64,000 nt of DNA from an uncultured bacterium (GCA_945920215.1 CAMEJM010000001.1:124001-188000), one strand, 5' to 3'. Shown: positions 44,804 to 54,427, counted from the stretch's first letter. Numbers and translations: made by a program. The notes: a model not told the origin generated them from the sequence alone.

Positions 44804-45940
44804 TTGAAAAAAATCCGTTTCCTCGCGCTTGCCTTGGCCTTTGTTCTGCTCATGCCGCTCATGAATTCCTGCAAGAAAAAATTCGTTTATGACGTGGAAT
44901 ATGTGGAAACCGAGTTTGCCGGCACAACCCTGAACGTGCACAACTGGGGTGAATACATCGCGGACGGCAGCGAAGAATATCAGGATATTATCAAGCTGTT
45001 TGAAAAGAAATACGACATCAAAGTAAACTATACCACCTATGCGTCCAACGAGGACCTTTACGCCACGCTGAAAACCGGCGCATCCTCCTACGACATTGTT
45101 ATTCCGTCCGACTATATGATAGGCAAGCTGATCCAGGATAACCTGCTTCAAAAAATCGACGTTTCCAAGCTGAGCAACTATCATTACATCGACGACCAAT
45201 ACAAAAACCTCTTCTTTGACCCCGCCAATGAATATTCCGTTCCCTACACCGTCGGCATGATCGGCGTCGTTTACAACACCAAGATGGTGGACGAAGCCGA
45301 CGCCGCCGAGCAGAGCTGGGACCTGATGTGGAACGAAAAATACAGAGGCAATATTCTGACCTATGACAACGCGCGCGACGCATTCGGTATCGCGCAGTTG
45401 CGTGCCGGCATGGACGTCAACTCCGAAAACGATGCCGACTGGGACGCCGCTTATCAGTCCCTGCTTGCGCAAAGACCGTATTTGCAGGGCTTTGTGATGG
45501 ATGAGGTATTCCAGACCATGGAGGGCGGGAACGCCGCCATTGCCTCCTACTACGCGGGCGACTGCATTTCCATGATCGCGGAAAACCCCGACCTGGCGTT
45601 CTACTATCCCGTGGAGGGCACCAACGTATTCGTGGACTCCATGTGCGTGCCTGCCAACGCGAAAAACGTCGGCGCCGCCATGCTCTTTATGGATTTCATG
45701 CTGGAGCCCGATATTGCCGCGTTCAACTCCAACTATATCTGCTATGCCTCCCCCAACACCGCAGTCCTGACCAACGAATACTATGATTTCAAAGAGGGGA
45801 CCGACGAATACAATATTCTCTACGTGACCCCCGATTCCTACCGGACGGACGCAAGCAAAATGCAGTACTATCACACCCTGTCCGAAAAAACCATCCAGCG
45901 CTACAACGATCTGTTCCTGCAGGTCAAAGACAAGAAGTAA
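44804..45940 (+). CDS. potD: Spermidine/putrescine-binding lipoprotein PotD, TTG start
   Basis: 378 residues. Signal peptide LKKIRFLALALAFVLLMPL with lipobox MNSC, then a periplasmic-binding-protein type 2 fold: TTLNVHNWGEYI at the start, DIVIPSDYMIGKL, YSVPYTVGMIGVVYN. No ATG lies near the signal peptide. TTG at 44804 has GGAGG (44789-44793) 10 nt upstream and places the lipid-attached Cys at residue 22. It follows potC by 43 nt and ends at a strong terminator. Confidence 0.92.
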   Translation: MKKIRFLALALAFVLLMPLMNSCKKKFVYDVEYVETEFAGTTLNVHNWGEYIADGSEEYQDIIKLFEKKYDIKVNYTTYASNEDLYATLKTGASSYDIVIPSDYMIGKLIQDNLLQKIDVSKLSNYHYIDDQYKNLFFDPANEYSVPYTVGMIGVVYNTKMVDEADAAEQSWDLMWNEKYRGNILTYDNARDAFGIAQLRAGMDVNSENDADWDAAYQSLLAQRPYLQGFVMDEVFQTMEGGNAAIASYYAGDCISMIAENPDLAFYYPVEGTNVFVDSMCVPANAKNVGAAMLFMDFMLEPDIAAFNSNYICYASPNTAVLTNEYYDFKEGTDEYNILYVTPDSYRTDASKMQYYHTLSEKTIQRYNDLFLQVKDKK

Positions 45941-45992
45941 GCGCCTGTTCGCCGCCGAAAGCGGCGACAGTCAAATACCCTGCAACACAAAC

Positions 45993-46024
45993 AAAAGAGA
46001 CGGTGCCTCCACCGTCTCTTTTTT
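45993..46024. terminator. Bidirectional terminator between potD and the TetR gene
   Basis: Stem AGAGACGGTG/CACCGTCTCT-like (9-10 bp) with a short loop. A run of A precedes it and TTTTTT follows it, so it can serve both convergent genes. Confidence 0.93.
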
Positions 46025-46068
46025 ATGATTTTGCACGCTCCCATGGGGCGCCTCGGCAATTCTGCCGC

Positions 46069-46647
46069 TCATGCCCTTTCGCCCGCGTCGACCGCATGGA
46101 AAAGCCGCAAATCCGCTATGACCATACGGGCAAGCTGCGGGGCGACCGCGTCGACAGAGGCGTCCTCGTGCGCCAGCCACTCCGTCACCACCCCGATGAA
46201 ACCGCTGATCATATAGTCAAGGGCAACGGGAGAAACCGGGCGGTCCGTACCCGCGAGAATCATACGGCGCGCCGTCCTATGCAGATACCGCACGTAGCCG
46301 CAAAGCGCATCGTCTGTAAAAAGGATGCGGTAAAACGACATTTCCCGTTCCATCACTGCAAGCAGATTGCGCACCGCCTGCTCCACCGTATCCTCCGAAA
46401 CGCCGGAGAAACGGGACACCACGGCGGCAACGGGCTTTGCCTGCTCCGCGATCACGCTTTCCAAAAGGCTCTGCATCAGCGTCTCTTTATCCCGGTAATG
46501 CAGATAGAACGTGTTGCGGTTCACATCCGCGCGCTCGCAGATATCCTTGACCGTCACGGCGGCGTATCCCCGCTCCCCCACCAGACAGATAAATGCGTCC
46601 CGGATGGCGCGCTCTGTCCGTTCAATACGCATATCCCTCTGTTTCAT
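46069..46647 (-). CDS. TetR/AcrR family transcriptional regulator
   Basis: 192 residues. The N-terminal HTH is clear: AIRDAFICLVGERGYAAVTV, then ICERADVNRNTFYLHYRDKETLM. The C-terminal region (YVRYLHRTARRMI, YMISGFIGVVTEWL) looks like TetR_C_8 ligand domains as in DhaS-type regulators. The ligand and target are unknown. An in-frame ATG at 46632 (MRIERTER) is an alternative start. It is a single gene, with the polyamine operon convergent to it. Confidence 0.87.
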   Translation of the reverse strand: MKQRDMRIERTERAIRDAFICLVGERGYAAVTVKDICERADVNRNTFYLHYRDKETLMQSLLESVIAEQAKPVAAVVSRFSGVSEDTVEQAVRNLLAVMEREMSFYRILFTDDALCGYVRYLHRTARRMILAGTDRPVSPVALDYMISGFIGVVTEWLAHEDASVDAVAPQLARMVIADLRLFHAVDAGERA

Positions 46648-46682
46648 CCTGCCTGCTCCTCTGTTTCTGCTTTCTCACGTTC

Positions 46683-46711
46683 ATTATATCCCAAGCCGAC
46701 GGTCTTGTCAA
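46683..46711 (-). promoter_or_regulatory. Consensus sigma-A promoter of the TetR gene
   Basis: Minus strand: TTGACA (46706-46711), 17-nt spacer, TATAAT (46683-46688). Confidence 0.88.
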
Positions 46712-46833
46712 ACGCCGCGACGGCGGGTATGTGCCGCATGGCAAGCTGGCAGTTTTATGCCGGCTTTCTCCGGAAACTTGTTCTTCTCTGTTCCTTTGTT
46801 CTCGGTTCACCTGTCAACCCCCCCCTGAAAAGC

Positions 46834-46860
46834 AAAACAGACGGCTAAGCCGTCTGTTTT
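46834..46860 (-). terminator. Terminator of the 76-residue protein gene
   Basis: 12-bp stem AAAACAGACGGC/GCCGTCTGTTTT with a 3-nt loop, then GCTTTTC on the minus strand. It lies 12 nt past the stop. Confidence 0.88.
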
Positions 46861-46871
46861 GAAAACCGTCC

Positions 46872-47102
46872 TTACAGGTTGGCTTTCTTCCATGCATTCA
46901 CCACGGTGCACTGCGCCTTGATGTCCTCGCTGGGATACTTGGAGTCTTTACCGCCGTTGACATACAGGAAATACTTTCCGTCATCCGTCACATAAAGAGA
47001 TTCCTCATAGCCGGTTGTTTCCCCGAAGGAACCAACAACGAGTTTCTTTACCAGAGTCGCAGTCTCGGTGTCGTAGGTTGCAGTTTTCGTAACCTTTTTC
47101 AT
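46872..47102 (-). CDS. Conserved small protein of unknown function
   Basis: 76 residues. It is beta-rich, with alternating Thr/Val and the stretch DGKYFLYVNGGKDSKYP. There is no signal peptide, TM helix or cysteine cluster beyond one Cys. AGAAAGGAG sits at a good distance before the ATG, and a terminator follows directly, so it is very likely expressed. I recall similar short proteins in Clostridia but know no function. A perfect palindrome lies 32 nt upstream of its start. Confidence 0.75.
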   Translation of the reverse strand: MKKVTKTATYDTETATLVKKLVVGSFGETTGYEESLYVTDDGKYFLYVNGGKDSKYPSEDIKAQCTVVNAWKKANL

Positions 47103-47133
47103 TTTGGTGCTCCTTTCTCATTTTTTATGTTCT

Positions 47134-47149
47134 CAATAGATATCTATTG
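47134..47149. promoter_or_regulatory. Perfect 16-bp palindrome upstream of the small gene
   Basis: CAATAGATATCTATTG is fully symmetrical. It lies between the antiporter stop and the small gene's ribosome site. It could be an operator; no clear promoter hexamers flank it. Confidence 0.4.
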
Positions 47150-47161
47150 CTAACAACGCGG

Positions 47162-48463
47162 TTATACGTCGGGCGGCAGGGTCTTGCCACGCACGGATAT
47201 TTCCTCCGTGGATTGAATATCTCCCGAACGGATCAGGGCGAACTTGCTGAGCATCGGGCTGAAGAGCTCGAAGATCAGAACGCCGAACAGAGTGATCAGC
47301 TTCACAAACTCCCCGTCGCTGCCGAGCCCTGCCGCGGCGGCGGTCGCCATACCAAGCGCAACGCCCTCCTGCGGGAACATGGCGATCCCGACGTTCTTGG
47401 TGACATTCGGGTCGCAATTCACCCAGCGGCAGCTGAGGTAGTTGCCGTAATACTTGCCAATCAGGCGGAACAACACATAGGCAAGCCCGACGACCACAAT
47501 CATCAGATTGCCGAACACGCGCAGATCCAACGACGCGCCGCTGCAGATAAAGAAGAGTATGTAAACCGGCGCCGTCCAACGGTCCAGACGATCCATCAGC
47601 TCCGCCGAAATGTCACTGATATTGCAGAATACGGTCCCCAGCATCATACAGGAAAGCAGACTGGAGAAAGCGATCTTGACCTCACCGATGTGGAACTCAA
47701 CGATGGAAAAGCCCACGGTCAGCATGACGAACGCCACCGAAATGGAGAGTCGTTTTGCACGGGAATGAAAATACTTTTCACTCCATGCGAACAGCAGGCC
47801 CATCACAAGCCCCAGCACGAGGGAACATACTATCTCAAGCAAAGGATTCAGCAGAACCGAAATGACGCTGACCGAACCGCCGATCAGTGCCTCCGCCACG
47901 CCGTAAGAGATGGCAAAAACCATAAGCCCGACCGCGTCGTCCAAAGCGACGATGGGCAACAGCATGGAGGTCAAAGCCCCTTTTGCCTTATATTGCTGGA
48001 CGACCATCATGGTCGTTGCAGGGGCGGTAGCTGCCGCCACGGCGCCGAGCATAATGGCGGACGGAAGAGACAGAACACTCGGAAACGCGAAGTGCAGAGC
48101 CACCAGGGCAACATCCACCACCGCTGTGGTAAAGACTGCCTGCACGGTGCCGACCACCAACGCCTGGCGCCCGATGTGCTTCAGGCTTGACCACCGGAAT
48201 TCATTGCCGATGGAGAACGCAATGAACCCGAGGGCGAATTCGGTAATGATATGCAGTCCCTCTACATTTTTCACATCTGTAAAATAGATATGTCCCAAAA
48301 AGCCGAAAGCAGGTACATCCGCAAGCAGCCCGAGAACATAGGGGCCGAGAAGCACGCCCGCGACCAGATATGCGGTGACCGCAGGCAGATTCAGACGCCT
48401 TGCAAGGCGGGAAAGAAACAGTCCTGCCAACAGTCCGATTGCCAAGCTCAGAAACAGATCCAT
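47162..48463 (-). CDS. Cation/proton antiporter (CPA2 / Kef type)
   Basis: 433 residues, about 12 TM helices. Family features are LPAVTAYLVAGVLLGPYVLG at the start, and ALDDAVGLMVFAISYG, whose Asp pair marks electrogenic antiporters. There is no C-terminal RCK/TrkA-N domain; the protein ends shortly after the last helix. The start at 48463 (MDLFLSLA) has GAGG 6 nt upstream; an ATG four codons earlier lacks a site. The transported ion (Na+ or K+) cannot be told from sequence. Confidence 0.88.
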   Translation of the reverse strand: MDLFLSLAIGLLAGLFLSRLARRLNLPAVTAYLVAGVLLGPYVLGLLADVPAFGFLGHIYFTDVKNVEGLHIITEFALGFIAFSIGNEFRWSSLKHIGRQALVVGTVQAVFTTAVVDVALVALHFAFPSVLSLPSAIMLGAVAAATAPATTMMVVQQYKAKGALTSMLLPIVALDDAVGLMVFAISYGVAEALIGGSVSVISVLLNPLLEIVCSLVLGLVMGLLFAWSEKYFHSRAKRLSISVAFVMLTVGFSIVEFHIGEVKIAFSSLLSCMMLGTVFCNISDISAELMDRLDRWTAPVYILFFICSGASLDLRVFGNLMIVVVGLAYVLFRLIGKYYGNYLSCRWVNCDPNVTKNVGIAMFPQEGVALGMATAAAAGLGSDGEFVKLITLFGVLIFELFSPMLSKFALIRSGDIQSTEEISVRGKTLPPDV

Positions 48464-48501
48464 ATGACGCCTCATACCAGACAGTAGTCTGTATGGATTT
48501 T

Positions 48502-48530
48502 ATCATATCATAATACAGCAAACTTGTCAA
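48502..48530 (-). promoter_or_regulatory. Sigma-A promoter of the antiporter gene
   Basis: Minus strand: TTGACA (48525-48530), 17-nt spacer, TATGAT (48502-48507). A small inverted repeat CAGAC/GTCTG (about 48478-48491) lies in the leader. Confidence 0.85.
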
Positions 48531-48643
48531 GTCACTTTGTCTAATTGTCGTATCTGTTTCTTATGCAGGATTCACAAATAACCTGCCGTTTGTCCCTGCG
48601 TGCGACACGCAGGCTGCCGAGGAGGCAAACAGCAAGTTGTTCT

Positions 48644-49240
48644 TCACTTTTGTGAAGCGGTCTGTTCCTCTTCCGGTATCCGAAATTCCTCGTCCAACAC
48701 CTCGTCGCAGAGCAGTTCCGTCATATTCGTCACAAAATATCGGTCATGGCGCGCAAGCATATCGGGCGGCAGCGGGCGCTCCGCCGCCGCGGCACGGGCT
48801 GCCTGCGTGGCATTGCTGACTTTCATAAACAGGTGCAGATCGTAGAAATCCAGCACCGCCGGGTGCATGGAATACGTGCCCTCAATGAGAAACATCTGTC
48901 CGTCCGGCAGGGCGCGGCGCTCCGTATACTCTCCGGTCTTGGAATCGCGGATGCTGTATACGATCGGCTTTTTATGCAGCCACGGCTCACAGATCTCCTC
49001 GCAGAATCGCTCGAAATCCATCTCGGCGCCGGGGGTATCCTGCCACCCCTGCGGGCGCTCGTTCTCCGGTAGGAGAAAGTCGTCCATATGAATGACGGGG
49101 GCGCCGTATTTCTTAGACAAATAAGCGGCGAGCGTGGTCTTCCCTGCGCACTCCATACCGTCGATACCGACGGCAAACGCATTGTAAACGCGGCAAAGCT
49201 CGTCAAGCTCGCCTATCAGAGCGGAATACTCAATTCCCAT
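48644..49240 (-). CDS. Uridine kinase-like P-loop nucleoside kinase
   Basis: 198 residues. Walker A VGIDGMECAGKTTLA (about 25-38), HMDDFLLPE (the Asp-containing lid region typical of uridine kinase-like enzymes) and FLIEGTYSMHP are seen. It is a P-loop kinase of the uridine/phosphoribulokinase group, but the true substrate may be another nucleoside or small molecule. The start at 49240 is favoured because GAGAGG lies 8 nt before it; the frame is open to 49285. Confidence 0.8.
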   Translation of the reverse strand: MGIEYSALIGELDELCRVYNAFAVGIDGMECAGKTTLAAYLSKKYGAPVIHMDDFLLPENERPQGWQDTPGAEMDFERFCEEICEPWLHKKPIVYSIRDSKTGEYTERRALPDGQMFLIEGTYSMHPAVLDFYDLHLFMKVSNATQAARAAAAERPLPPDMLARHDRYFVTNMTELLCDEVLDEEFRIPEEEQTASQK

Positions 49241-49354
49241 TTCAAATACCTCTCCCGCCGCCGTAGGCGGCGTTTCTGTCATCACTGTACCGATTTTAAC
49301 ACATTCGGTACGCTTTTACACACGCAAACCGTACATTCCCGTCGCAACCGTCTT

Positions 49355-51808
49355 TTATGCCGGTGCGAACTCGGCTTGCAGCGTTCCCTCTCCCGTGAGG
49401 GTAAACGAAATCGTCTGCCCGCTGCCGCTGATACCGACGCCGCCCGTGGCGCTCCAACCGACAAAGACGTATCCGTCGGGCGGGGTGGCGGTTGCGGTAT
49501 AGGTCAGGGCATAATAACTGCCGCTCCACGTTCCCTCCGCGGAGAACGGTATGGCGGTCAGACCGTTGAGCGTCACGCCTCCGACGGCGCCACGGCTACT
49601 GACTGTCAGCGTAACGGGGGCATCGGTCAAGCCGAAGTGCTGTGCCATATACCCCACGATCACGTCGGCGCGGTTTTCCATAAACGCGATCTGCTTTTCT
49701 TTCAGGCGCGAAGACCACGCGCTTGCCGCGCGCACAGTACCGCCGCTGTTCTTGTAATTGAAGCGGCGCAGATACGGCAGCACGCAGGGATACAGCAGCT
49801 CCACGCGGGCTTCCATGACGTCTTTGACGCGGCTCTGATAGTGATAATTCACATTCACGATGTCCATAAACGACGTCACAAACCGATTTTTGAAGGTCTG
49901 ATTCTTCATCAGATTTATCACAGACGCCCATCTGAGAAAGGGATCGCCGAGCTTGCTGTTTTTCGGCGTTACGGAGAATGTATCGCGCTTCCATGCCTCG
50001 CTCGTCTGCGCGGGTCCGTCCATGGCGTAATCCAAGTCGTACAGGACAAAGCGCCACTTCCCGTCCGCATACGGGTTATCCGGGTCGAGGGCGGCGGGAG
50101 CCGCACGCCATGCCGTAATGTTCTGCTGCATGGAGAAATCTCCGTTATCCAGATACATCTGAATACAGTACAGGTCGATCAGGCTCTGCATATCCACCAT
50201 GCCGCAAAGTCTCTCATACACTGCGGCGTCGGTCAGGTCGCCGCTTGTCAGCAGGCTGTACATTTCGCTATAAGCCGTAAGCGCCTCCTCGCTGTTCGCT
50301 TCCGAGGCGTTTTTCACAGTATACACGTCGTCCTTATCCACGCCGTAATGCGCCTCCACAAAGTCCTCCGAAAAGCGCTCATACAGGTTGTATATCCCGA
50401 AGTACTCTCCGTCAATGAACACGATCAGCGGGAAAGAATCCTGCGTGCAGACATCCCTGTCTTTGACAAGGTCCTGTAAAAAGTCCTGCCCCAGTTGTAG
50501 GTTCCAGCGGTTGTCGGAGCGCAACACCAAAGACTTGGTGAACGCGGCGTCCGGGAACAGGGTATCGGGGAAAACGGAGGCGCCGCCGTATTTGGAGCGG
50601 GCGTAAACGTTGAGGTTCTTTTGCAGGGCGTCGCGGGTGGAGGAGCCGCGGATGCGGATCCCGACCTCCTGATCAAAGGAGTATGCTCCGCTCCGGTCAA
50701 ACAGCATGAAGTTGACCTGCTTTTCCAATTTTCCCCGGTCGTAATTCGGGAACAGCCCGTTCTCGCTGCCGTAGATCTCATCGGGAGAAGTCGTCAGGGT
50801 CAGAACCGGCAGGCGCCCGTACGCGGGGCGGTCGGAAAGCCCCACAAAATAGTTTTTGGTCACGGTTTTGGTGCTGTGCCCCTGCGGATCCTTTGCCACG
50901 GCGCGCACCACAAAGCATTTTTCCACCTCCGACAAGTCGGAGTTTTTGCCCGTAAAATGCTCCAAAGAATACGTCGGCGCCCCGGTGGGATCGGTCACCC
51001 GAATGGCGCCCGTATAGTTTTTGACGCCGGAGCCCGGCACAGCGGGGTCGGTGCAGTCAACGGTATAACGGACGGTATAGCCGTCGGGCACGCTGATCTC
51101 CAAGTCAAACGCGTCCTCATAAAAACCGCTTTCATGAGAAAAGGTCATGACCGAGTCGGCAAGCGTTTCAACCGTGCCGTCGTTGCTTGCCGCCGGAGTG
51201 CCGGAGAGGAGAGCGAAATATTCCGCCCCGTCATACGTTCTGCCCCATGTTTTATCCGGCTCCAATGCGGGAATCTCCACCACGTCCGCATACAGACCGT
51301 CCGGGGTGGATAAATACAGGGTTTCTCCGTCGTTGGAAAGACGGAACGGAGCGTAATAGGAAGCGAAAGGCAGACCTGCCGCCGGCGCTTCGGTGCCACT
51401 CGCCCAAATCAGCAGATAGTCTCCCGCTTCCAGCACCGTTCCCTGCGGGAATACATATTTTGCAGGCTTTTGGGAGGAGTCGGACAGGCGCCAGCCGCCG
51501 AGCTCCACGCGTTCTTCGCCCGCGTTATACAGCTCGATCCAGTCAAGGCAACCGCGCGTCCGGTCGGTGGATTTGGTGCAGACCTCATTGACGTAGACGG
51601 AACAGTTTTCAACCCGCGGCAGGTCTGTCTCCTCCCCGGAATCATCGGTATCGGAGGCGTCCCCGTTTTCTTCACCGGCGCTCTCTCCGTCTTTGCCGCC
51701 CGTACTCGGGCGGGTGCGGACTGCCTCCGCGTCCGCGCAGGAAGTGAGCAGCATGGATACGAGAACAAGCAAGCACAGAAAGCATACAAAAACGCGTCTC
51801 ATACTCAT
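49355..51808 (-). CDS. CotH-kinase-type lipoprotein with lamin-tail domain (second of a tandem pair)
   Basis: About 817 residues. Lipoprotein signal (lipobox LLTSC), acidic linker, then a lamin-tail domain (about 70-165, VYVNEVCTKSTDRTRGCLDW). Next comes a chitobiase-like beta domain (TVRYTVDCTDPAVPGSG) and a CotH domain (about 340-680, FIDGEYFGIYNLYERFSEDF; metal-binding type WRFVLYDLDYAMDG). It ends with an InlB-like repeat (GYVFVGWSATGG). CotH of Bacillus is an atypical protein kinase of spore coat proteins; these surface relatives are untested. It starts 4 nt after the stop of its paralogue. Confidence 0.82.
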   Translation of the reverse strand: MSMRRVFVCFLCLLVLVSMLLTSCADAEAVRTRPSTGGKDGESAGEENGDASDTDDSGEETDLPRVENCSVYVNEVCTKSTDRTRGCLDWIELYNAGEERVELGGWRLSDSSQKPAKYVFPQGTVLEAGDYLLIWASGTEAPAAGLPFASYYAPFRLSNDGETLYLSTPDGLYADVVEIPALEPDKTWGRTYDGAEYFALLSGTPAASNDGTVETLADSVMTFSHESGFYEDAFDLEISVPDGYTVRYTVDCTDPAVPGSGVKNYTGAIRVTDPTGAPTYSLEHFTGKNSDLSEVEKCFVVRAVAKDPQGHSTKTVTKNYFVGLSDRPAYGRLPVLTLTTSPDEIYGSENGLFPNYDRGKLEKQVNFMLFDRSGAYSFDQEVGIRIRGSSTRDALQKNLNVYARSKYGGASVFPDTLFPDAAFTKSLVLRSDNRWNLQLGQDFLQDLVKDRDVCTQDSFPLIVFIDGEYFGIYNLYERFSEDFVEAHYGVDKDDVYTVKNASEANSEEALTAYSEMYSLLTSGDLTDAAVYERLCGMVDMQSLIDLYCIQMYLDNGDFSMQQNITAWRAAPAALDPDNPYADGKWRFVLYDLDYAMDGPAQTSEAWKRDTFSVTPKNSKLGDPFLRWASVINLMKNQTFKNRFVTSFMDIVNVNYHYQSRVKDVMEARVELLYPCVLPYLRRFNYKNSGGTVRAASAWSSRLKEKQIAFMENRADVIVGYMAQHFGLTDAPVTLTVSSRGAVGGVTLNGLTAIPFSAEGTWSGSYYALTYTATATPPDGYVFVGWSATGGVGISGSGQTISFTLTGEGTLQAEFAPA

Positions 51809-51812
51809 TGCC

Positions 51813-54404
51813 TCATTCCCCCGCAACTTGCTCAAACACGGCTTTCAAACTGAAATTCCCGGTCGCAGAGGGGGTAACGGTCGCCGAAGTCAGATCTGTC
51901 ACCCCTGAGGTCCCGCCGGCTTCCCATCTGACAAAACGGTAACCCTCTGCCGCCGTGGCAGTCACCGTCGGAAGCGCGTCCGTATAATATATCGCTTGTC
52001 TTTCCTCGCCGTCCGCAAGAGACAGGCGCGTCACCCCGTTGAGAAGCAATGTGCCGGCGCTGCCGTCACTGACCGACAGCGTGACTGTGATCTGCTCCCC
52101 GGTAAGTCCGAATACCTCCGCAAGGTCCTCCAACGCATAGGCGGGATGATCGGTGAAGTAATCCACCGCGAACTGCATTTCCTCCCGCCATTTTGCCCCT
52201 GTTATAGCGGACGGCAGGACAGAATACCCTCCGTAGTAGGTTTTGATACGCCAGCTTGTGTTATCGCTTCCCTCTTTTGAGCCTGTTTCATACGCTTCGA
52301 TGGGAATGCCGTATCTCGCAAAATGCTTTTTCATCAGCGGCTGATAGACGTCCAGCGCCGCATTGAGTTTTGCCACCGTTTCCGTGGGGTTGAAATTGAC
52401 GTTGACAATATCCTGAAAGGTCAGCACAAACTGCTGTTGAAAGCTTTTGCTCTTCATCAGGCTCTTGACTTCTTTCATTTCCATAATGCTGACGCCCGCC
52501 CAGATCATCGGGTGCGTAAACCCGTTGTACGAAGCGTCGCATTGAAAATCGTTCGCGGATCCCAAGCCGTAAAAATTGACTGCGGGCGCCCAAGCGCCGA
52601 TGGAAATATCCAGATCGTAAAGAACAAAGCGCCATTTCCCATCCGCATAGGGGTTGTCCGGGCTTTCTTGAGAGGAGTCTATGACGCGCCAGCAGGCGAT
52701 GTTCTGCCGGAACGAGAAATCGGCGTTGCCGATGTAGGCTTCCACGCACAGCAGGTCAATCAAACTCTGCATATCCACCATATTGCACAGTTTGGTGTAA
52801 TTGGAAGCCACAGACAGATCCGAGTTCGTCATGAAGTTATAGAAGGTGTTATAAGCGGTGACGGCGGCGGACGTGTTGCCCTCAGAGCCTTTCTTTACGA
52901 TATACACGTTGTCCTTGTTGACGCCGTAATACTCTTTCACATAGTTTTCCGAGAAGCGCTCATAGAGGTTATAGACCCCCCAGTATTCCCCGTCGACAAA
53001 CACGACCGTCGGCGTATAGTCGCAGGTGGACAGCTCCCTGTCCGCGACCAAGGACTGCACAAAGCCCTCCTGAATCTTCGTATAGCCGTCTCCGCGCAGC
53101 ACCATGGAATGGCACTCCGAGGCGCTGCCCACAATGGCTTTTTCAAAGATGCCGTTGCCGTATTCGCTGCGGGCAAAGAGGGTCAGGCTCTTCTGATTCT
53201 GCGCTCTGGTCGAGGTGCCGTGCAGGCGCATTCCGACGACCTGTTCAAAGGAATAGTTGTGATCCCCTGAATAATAGCTGAAGCTCACGCACCGCTCGTT
53301 GGCGCGCTCCTCCGCATCGGTTCCCTTTTTCCAGTAATCCTCATTGGTAAACAAGCCGTCTGTGCCGAACAGGCTGTCAGGTTTCGACACCAGGGAAACA
53401 AAGGATACGTTGTTGTATTCTTTTTTCAGCTGATACCCGACAAAATAGCTTTTGGTAACGATATTGGTTCTCTTTCCGTCGGGGCTGTAAGCCACCGCAC
53501 GGATGACCGTACATTTATCCACCGGAGAGGAGGGCAGCTGCGCTTTGGTATAACCCTCATACCCCTGATTGATATTGCCCATATAGAGATTGCTGTACCG
53601 GTTCTGCTCGGCGCTCGCATCCGTGACGGTCAAGCCGCCCGACGGAAATTCCGCGCTGCTTTTGGTTGGCTCGGTACAATCGGTGGTGTAATACACCCGA
53701 TACCCTGCGGGAGCCGTGATCTTCAGCGAAAAGGCAGAGTCATAAAACCCGCTTTCATAATTGAACGTCATGACGGAATCGTCCAAAGTCTGCAAATATG
53801 CGCCGCCGTTGCTTTTCCCGGGGGTCGCGCTCATGGTGCCGAGCACGCCGGCGCCGTCCTCCGAATATCCGAACGCCATGTTTTCGTCAAGCGCGGGTAC
53901 GCTCATCGAGAAAAGGGGCGTTCCGCGGGTGGAAAACAGATACAGTTCTTCCCCGTGCTTGGAAAGGGCGAACGGCAGATAAATCCCGCCATTTTCCTTA
54001 TCCGCCATGTTCTCCTCGCCGCACGCCCACAACAGCAGGAAGCCCCCGGCGGGTACCGTCACATCCTCGCCGAAGATATGCTTGATCTTGCTTTTTTTAT
54101 CGGAGATACCGTACCCCGCAAGAGAGTATTCCTGCTTGGAGGAATTATACAACTCAATATAATCATGATACTGTCCGTCCGGCGCGACAGCCCTGCCGTT
54201 GTTCTGCGAACAGACTTCATTGATGACAATGGGGAATCCCGACTCATCCTGACCCGTGCCGTCGTTGTCCGTGCCGCCGTTGCTTGCGCTGTCCTCGCGG
54301 CTGTGACTGCCGCCCTTCCCATCAAGAAGCGAGCAGCTTACAAAAGCCGACAAAAACAATACCGCTCCTAAAATCAATGCTGTCAATCGGGTTGCAAAAC
54401 GCAT
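51813..54404 (-). CDS. CotH-kinase-type lipoprotein with lamin-tail domain (first of a tandem pair)
   Basis: 863 residues. Lipobox FVSC, Ser/Asp/Gly-rich linker, lamin-tail domain (about 55-160, VINEVCSQNNG, YIELYNSSKQEYSLAG), chitobiase-like domain (YRVYYTTDCTEPTKSS), CotH domain (about 330-740, FVDGEYWGVYNLYERFSENY; WRFVLYDLDISIG) and a C-terminal InlB-like repeat (GYRFVRWEAGG). It has the same order as the next gene and clear sequence similarity, so the two arose by duplication. It is anchored outside the cell. It is the first gene of the pair, with a promoter and a leader hairpin. Confidence 0.83.
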   Translation of the reverse strand: MRFATRLTALILGAVLFLSAFVSCSLLDGKGGSHSREDSASNGGTDNDGTGQDESGFPIVINEVCSQNNGRAVAPDGQYHDYIELYNSSKQEYSLAGYGISDKKSKIKHIFGEDVTVPAGGFLLLWACGEENMADKENGGIYLPFALSKHGEELYLFSTRGTPLFSMSVPALDENMAFGYSEDGAGVLGTMSATPGKSNGGAYLQTLDDSVMTFNYESGFYDSAFSLKITAPAGYRVYYTTDCTEPTKSSAEFPSGGLTVTDASAEQNRYSNLYMGNINQGYEGYTKAQLPSSPVDKCTVIRAVAYSPDGKRTNIVTKSYFVGYQLKKEYNNVSFVSLVSKPDSLFGTDGLFTNEDYWKKGTDAEERANERCVSFSYYSGDHNYSFEQVVGMRLHGTSTRAQNQKSLTLFARSEYGNGIFEKAIVGSASECHSMVLRGDGYTKIQEGFVQSLVADRELSTCDYTPTVVFVDGEYWGVYNLYERFSENYVKEYYGVNKDNVYIVKKGSEGNTSAAVTAYNTFYNFMTNSDLSVASNYTKLCNMVDMQSLIDLLCVEAYIGNADFSFRQNIACWRVIDSSQESPDNPYADGKWRFVLYDLDISIGAWAPAVNFYGLGSANDFQCDASYNGFTHPMIWAGVSIMEMKEVKSLMKSKSFQQQFVLTFQDIVNVNFNPTETVAKLNAALDVYQPLMKKHFARYGIPIEAYETGSKEGSDNTSWRIKTYYGGYSVLPSAITGAKWREEMQFAVDYFTDHPAYALEDLAEVFGLTGEQITVTLSVSDGSAGTLLLNGVTRLSLADGEERQAIYYTDALPTVTATAAEGYRFVRWEAGGTSGVTDLTSATVTPSATGNFSLKAVFEQVAGE

Positions 54405-54427
54405 GATACCGCTCTCCTACTTACATA

